NCBI GenBank assembly: GCA_018900995.1
Contig: JAHIFH010000033.1
Location: forward strand, 1-7,352
Direction: 5' to 3'
Length of the DNA: 7,352 bases
Source of the DNA: Patescibacteria group bacterium
GTDB taxonomy: Bacteria > Patescibacteriota > Microgenomatia > PFEM01 > JAHIFH01
Shown: positions 6,148-7,352 of the stretch, in pieces
Numbering within the stretch: position 1 is the first letter of the stretch
Layout: the number at the start of each line of letters is the position of its first letter
Position numbers and translations under genes: made by a program
The notes under the pieces: generated by a model
The model's input: only the letters and a program-made list of their open reading frames with translations
The model's database searches: none
Told to the model about the DNA's origin: nothing

Positions 6148-6834
6148 ATGAAAAAAGGAAAATTTATTGTTTTAGAAGGTATTGATGGGAGCGGGAAAGC
6201 CACTCAGCTTAAACTATTAGTAAGATTACTAAAGAAAAAAGGGTACCAAGTAAAAGAGGTTGATTTTCCTCAATATTACACCACATTATCTGGCAAATTA
6301 GTGGGGCGGTTTTTAAAAGGAGAATTTGGGAAAATCGGCGAGGTTAATCCTTATTTAGCTTGCTTGCCTTATGCTGCCGATCGGTTTGAAGCAAAAGAAC
6401 GAATTAAAAAATGGCTTTCACAGGGGAAGATAGTAATCGCCAATCGCTATACTGGTTCAAATATGGGTCATCAGACAATAAAATTACCCAAGAAAGACCA
6501 ACCGGGGTTTCTTCGTTTTTTAGAAAAAATGGAGTATGAAGTTTTAGGAATTCCCAAAGAAGATATTGATGTTTTTCTTTACATGCCGGTGAAGATGGGT
6601 CAAAGATTGGTTGATAAAAAGGGTAATAGGGGCTATGTGGGCGGAAAGAAAAGAGATATCCATGAGGCTGACATTAAACATCTTAAAAATGCTTCAGAAA
6701 TGTATTTACGATTGGTAAAGCATTATCCTCACTGGGTCAAGATTGATTGTTGTGACCGAAAGGGAAACCTGCGGACGCCTGATGAAATTCACGAAATAGT
6801 TTATAAAACTCTTCGTAAACGAAAAATAATTTAA
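6148..6834 (+). CDS. tmk: dTMP kinase (thymidylate kinase)
   Basis: Phosphorylates dTMP to dTDP with ATP, the step after thymidylate synthase. The 228 residues open with FIVLEGIDGSGKATQ, the Walker A loop (Lys17), typical of Tmk. DFPQYY (39-44) matches the dTMP-binding segment, and YAADRFEAKERI (75-86) holds the conserved Asp79-Arg80. NRYTGSNMGHQ (99-109) corresponds to the DRYxxSxxAYQ motif, with Asn99 in place of the first Asp. RGYVGGKKRDIHE (161-173) is the lid region. Length is close to the usual 200-230. The gene starts 9 bp after the kinase-like gene and has no Shine-Dalgarno at normal distance (AAGGAAG at 6123-6129 is about 18 nt away). It shares the promoter P3 operon by inference. 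Identification is firm; Asn99 is the only unusual residue seen. Confidence 0.92.
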   Translation: MKKGKFIVLEGIDGSGKATQLKLLVRLLKKKGYQVKEVDFPQYYTTLSGKLVGRFLKGEFGKIGEVNPYLACLPYAADRFEAKERIKKWLSQGKIVIANRYTGSNMGHQTIKLPKKDQPGFLRFLEKMEYEVLGIPKEDIDVFLYMPVKMGQRLVDKKGNRGYVGGKKRDIHEADIKHLKNASEMYLRLVKHYPHWVKIDCCDRKGNLRTPDEIHEIVYKTLRKRKII

Positions 6835-6838
6835 GTTC

Positions 6839-6847
6839 TGCTATAAT
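6839..6847 (+). promoter_or_regulatory. Perfect extended -10 promoter TGCTATAAT, leaderless start at 6856
   Basis: TG at 6839-6840, one base, then consensus TATAAT at 6842-6847. No good -35 is visible at the normal distance, which would lie inside the tmk 3' end; extended -10 promoters can work without one. Expected +1 is about 6854, two bases before the ATG at 6856, so the mRNA should be leaderless. The whole promoter fits in the 21-bp gap after tmk. Confidence 0.7.
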
Positions 6848-6855
6848 ATTTCCAA

Positions 6856-7352
6856 ATGGACAGAATTATTGAGTGTGTTCCTAATTTTTCTGAAGGGAGA
6901 AATAAAAACATTATAAATAGTATTGCTGATACTGCTCGTGGGAGAAAAGATGTTAAGGTTTTGGATGTGGAGTGGGACAAGGACCATAATCGCTCTTTGG
7001 TGACCTTAGTGGGCGAGCCGGAAGCAGTTTTTCAAGCGGCTTGGATGATGATTTTAAAAGCCACGGAATTGATTGATATGGAAAAGCATCAGGGAGAGCA
7101 TCCGCGGATTGGGGCAACTGATGTGGTTCCTTTTATTCCTGTTGCTAATGTGACGATGGAGGAGTGTGTTCAATTGGCTAAGCGTTTGGGCAAGAAAGTG
7201 GCAAGGGAATTAAAAATCCCAGTTTATTTATATGAGGCCGCCGCGACCAGACCGGAACGAGTTAATTTAGCCAATGTTCGAAAAGGGGAATATGAAGGGC
7301 TGAAAAAAGAAATTGCCACTAATCTCGATAGGAAACCTGATTTTGGTCCTGC
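6856..7352 (+). CDS. Glutamate formimidoyltransferase, N-terminal half, cut by window edge
   Basis: Transfers the formimidoyl group between N-formimidoyl-L-glutamate and tetrahydrofolate (EC 2.1.2.5), giving 5-formimidoyl-THF. About 165 codons are present and the frame is still open at 7352. ECVPNFSEGR (6-15) is the family's N-terminal signature. WDKDHNRSLVT (40-50) matches the DxDHNRxVxT block, and EHPRIGATDVVPFIPV (81-96) contains His82, which falls at the number of the known catalytic His. YLYEAAA (124-130) follows. Bacterial stand-alone versions are about 300 residues, so roughly half is missing; whether a cyclodeaminase domain follows cannot be seen. Start codon is ATG just after a TATAAT box, with no Shine-Dalgarno. 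Its product can be turned into methylene-THF by cyclodeaminase and FolD, the cofactor ThyX uses. Link to thymidylate synthesis is inference from neighbourhood. Confidence 0.9.
   Translation, partial: MDRIIECVPNFSEGRNKNIINSIADTARGRKDVKVLDVEWDKDHNRSLVTLVGEPEAVFQAAWMMILKATELIDMEKHQGEHPRIGATDVVPFIPVANVTMEECVQLAKRLGKKVARELKIPVYLYEAAATRPERVNLANVRKGEYEGLKKEIATNLDRKPDFGP

Noticed and set aside
1..7352. CRISPR array, mobile element, tRNA/rRNA, toxin-antitoxin or defence system
   Set aside because: No spaced direct repeats, no transposase or terminal inverted repeats, no cloverleaf or rRNA sequence, and all long frames match housekeeping or nucleotide-metabolism families.

Overview
The window reads as chromosomal sequence from a streamlined, AT-leaning bacterium with tightly packed genes, all on the + strand. 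The protein styles (short TopA with two zinc ribbons, a long tandem ThyX, compact single-domain enzymes), tiny gaps and near absence of Shine-Dalgarno sites suggest a Patescibacteria (CPR)-type genome. That placement is inference from style, not a proven assignment. TGA ends several genes (510-512, 3617-3619, 6136-6138), so UGA is a stop here, which argues against the UGA=glycine CPR lineages.

Layout. 1-512: C-terminal part of DprA (its 5' end lies outside the window). 509-2485: topoisomerase I TopA, start overlapping the dprA stop as ATGA. 2486-2590: gap with a promoter and a CGAAA-rich leader. 2591-3040: dCMP deaminase. 3041-3100: gap with a second copy of the same promoter. 3101-3619: nucleoside 2-deoxyribosyltransferase/DNPH1-like enzyme. 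3616-5223: unusual ThyX-like protein made of two ThyX domains. 5224-5340: gap with a third copy of the promoter and a short inverted repeat. 5341-6138: deoxynucleoside kinase-like protein. 6148-6834: dTMP kinase. 6835-6855: gap holding an extended -10 box. 6856-7352: N-terminal half of glutamate formimidoyltransferase, running off the window.

Function. The middle of the window is a thymidylate supply locus: deoxynucleoside to dNMP (kinase), dCMP to dUMP (deaminase), dUMP to dTMP (ThyX), dTMP to dTDP (Tmk), plus a probable dNMP-cleaving or base-exchange enzyme. The formimidoyltransferase could load one-carbon units on tetrahydrofolate, the cofactor ThyX consumes. Three of the gaps carry the same promoter-like element, TTGACG, 18 bp, TATTWW-type -10 preceded by TGT, which suggests shared transcriptional control.

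Most notable are (i) the two-domain ThyX whose active-site motifs look split between the domains, (ii) the repeated promoter, and (iii) two starts (3101, 6856) sited about where transcription should begin, implying leaderless mRNAs. No CRISPR array, mobile element, rRNA, tRNA or defence system was seen.
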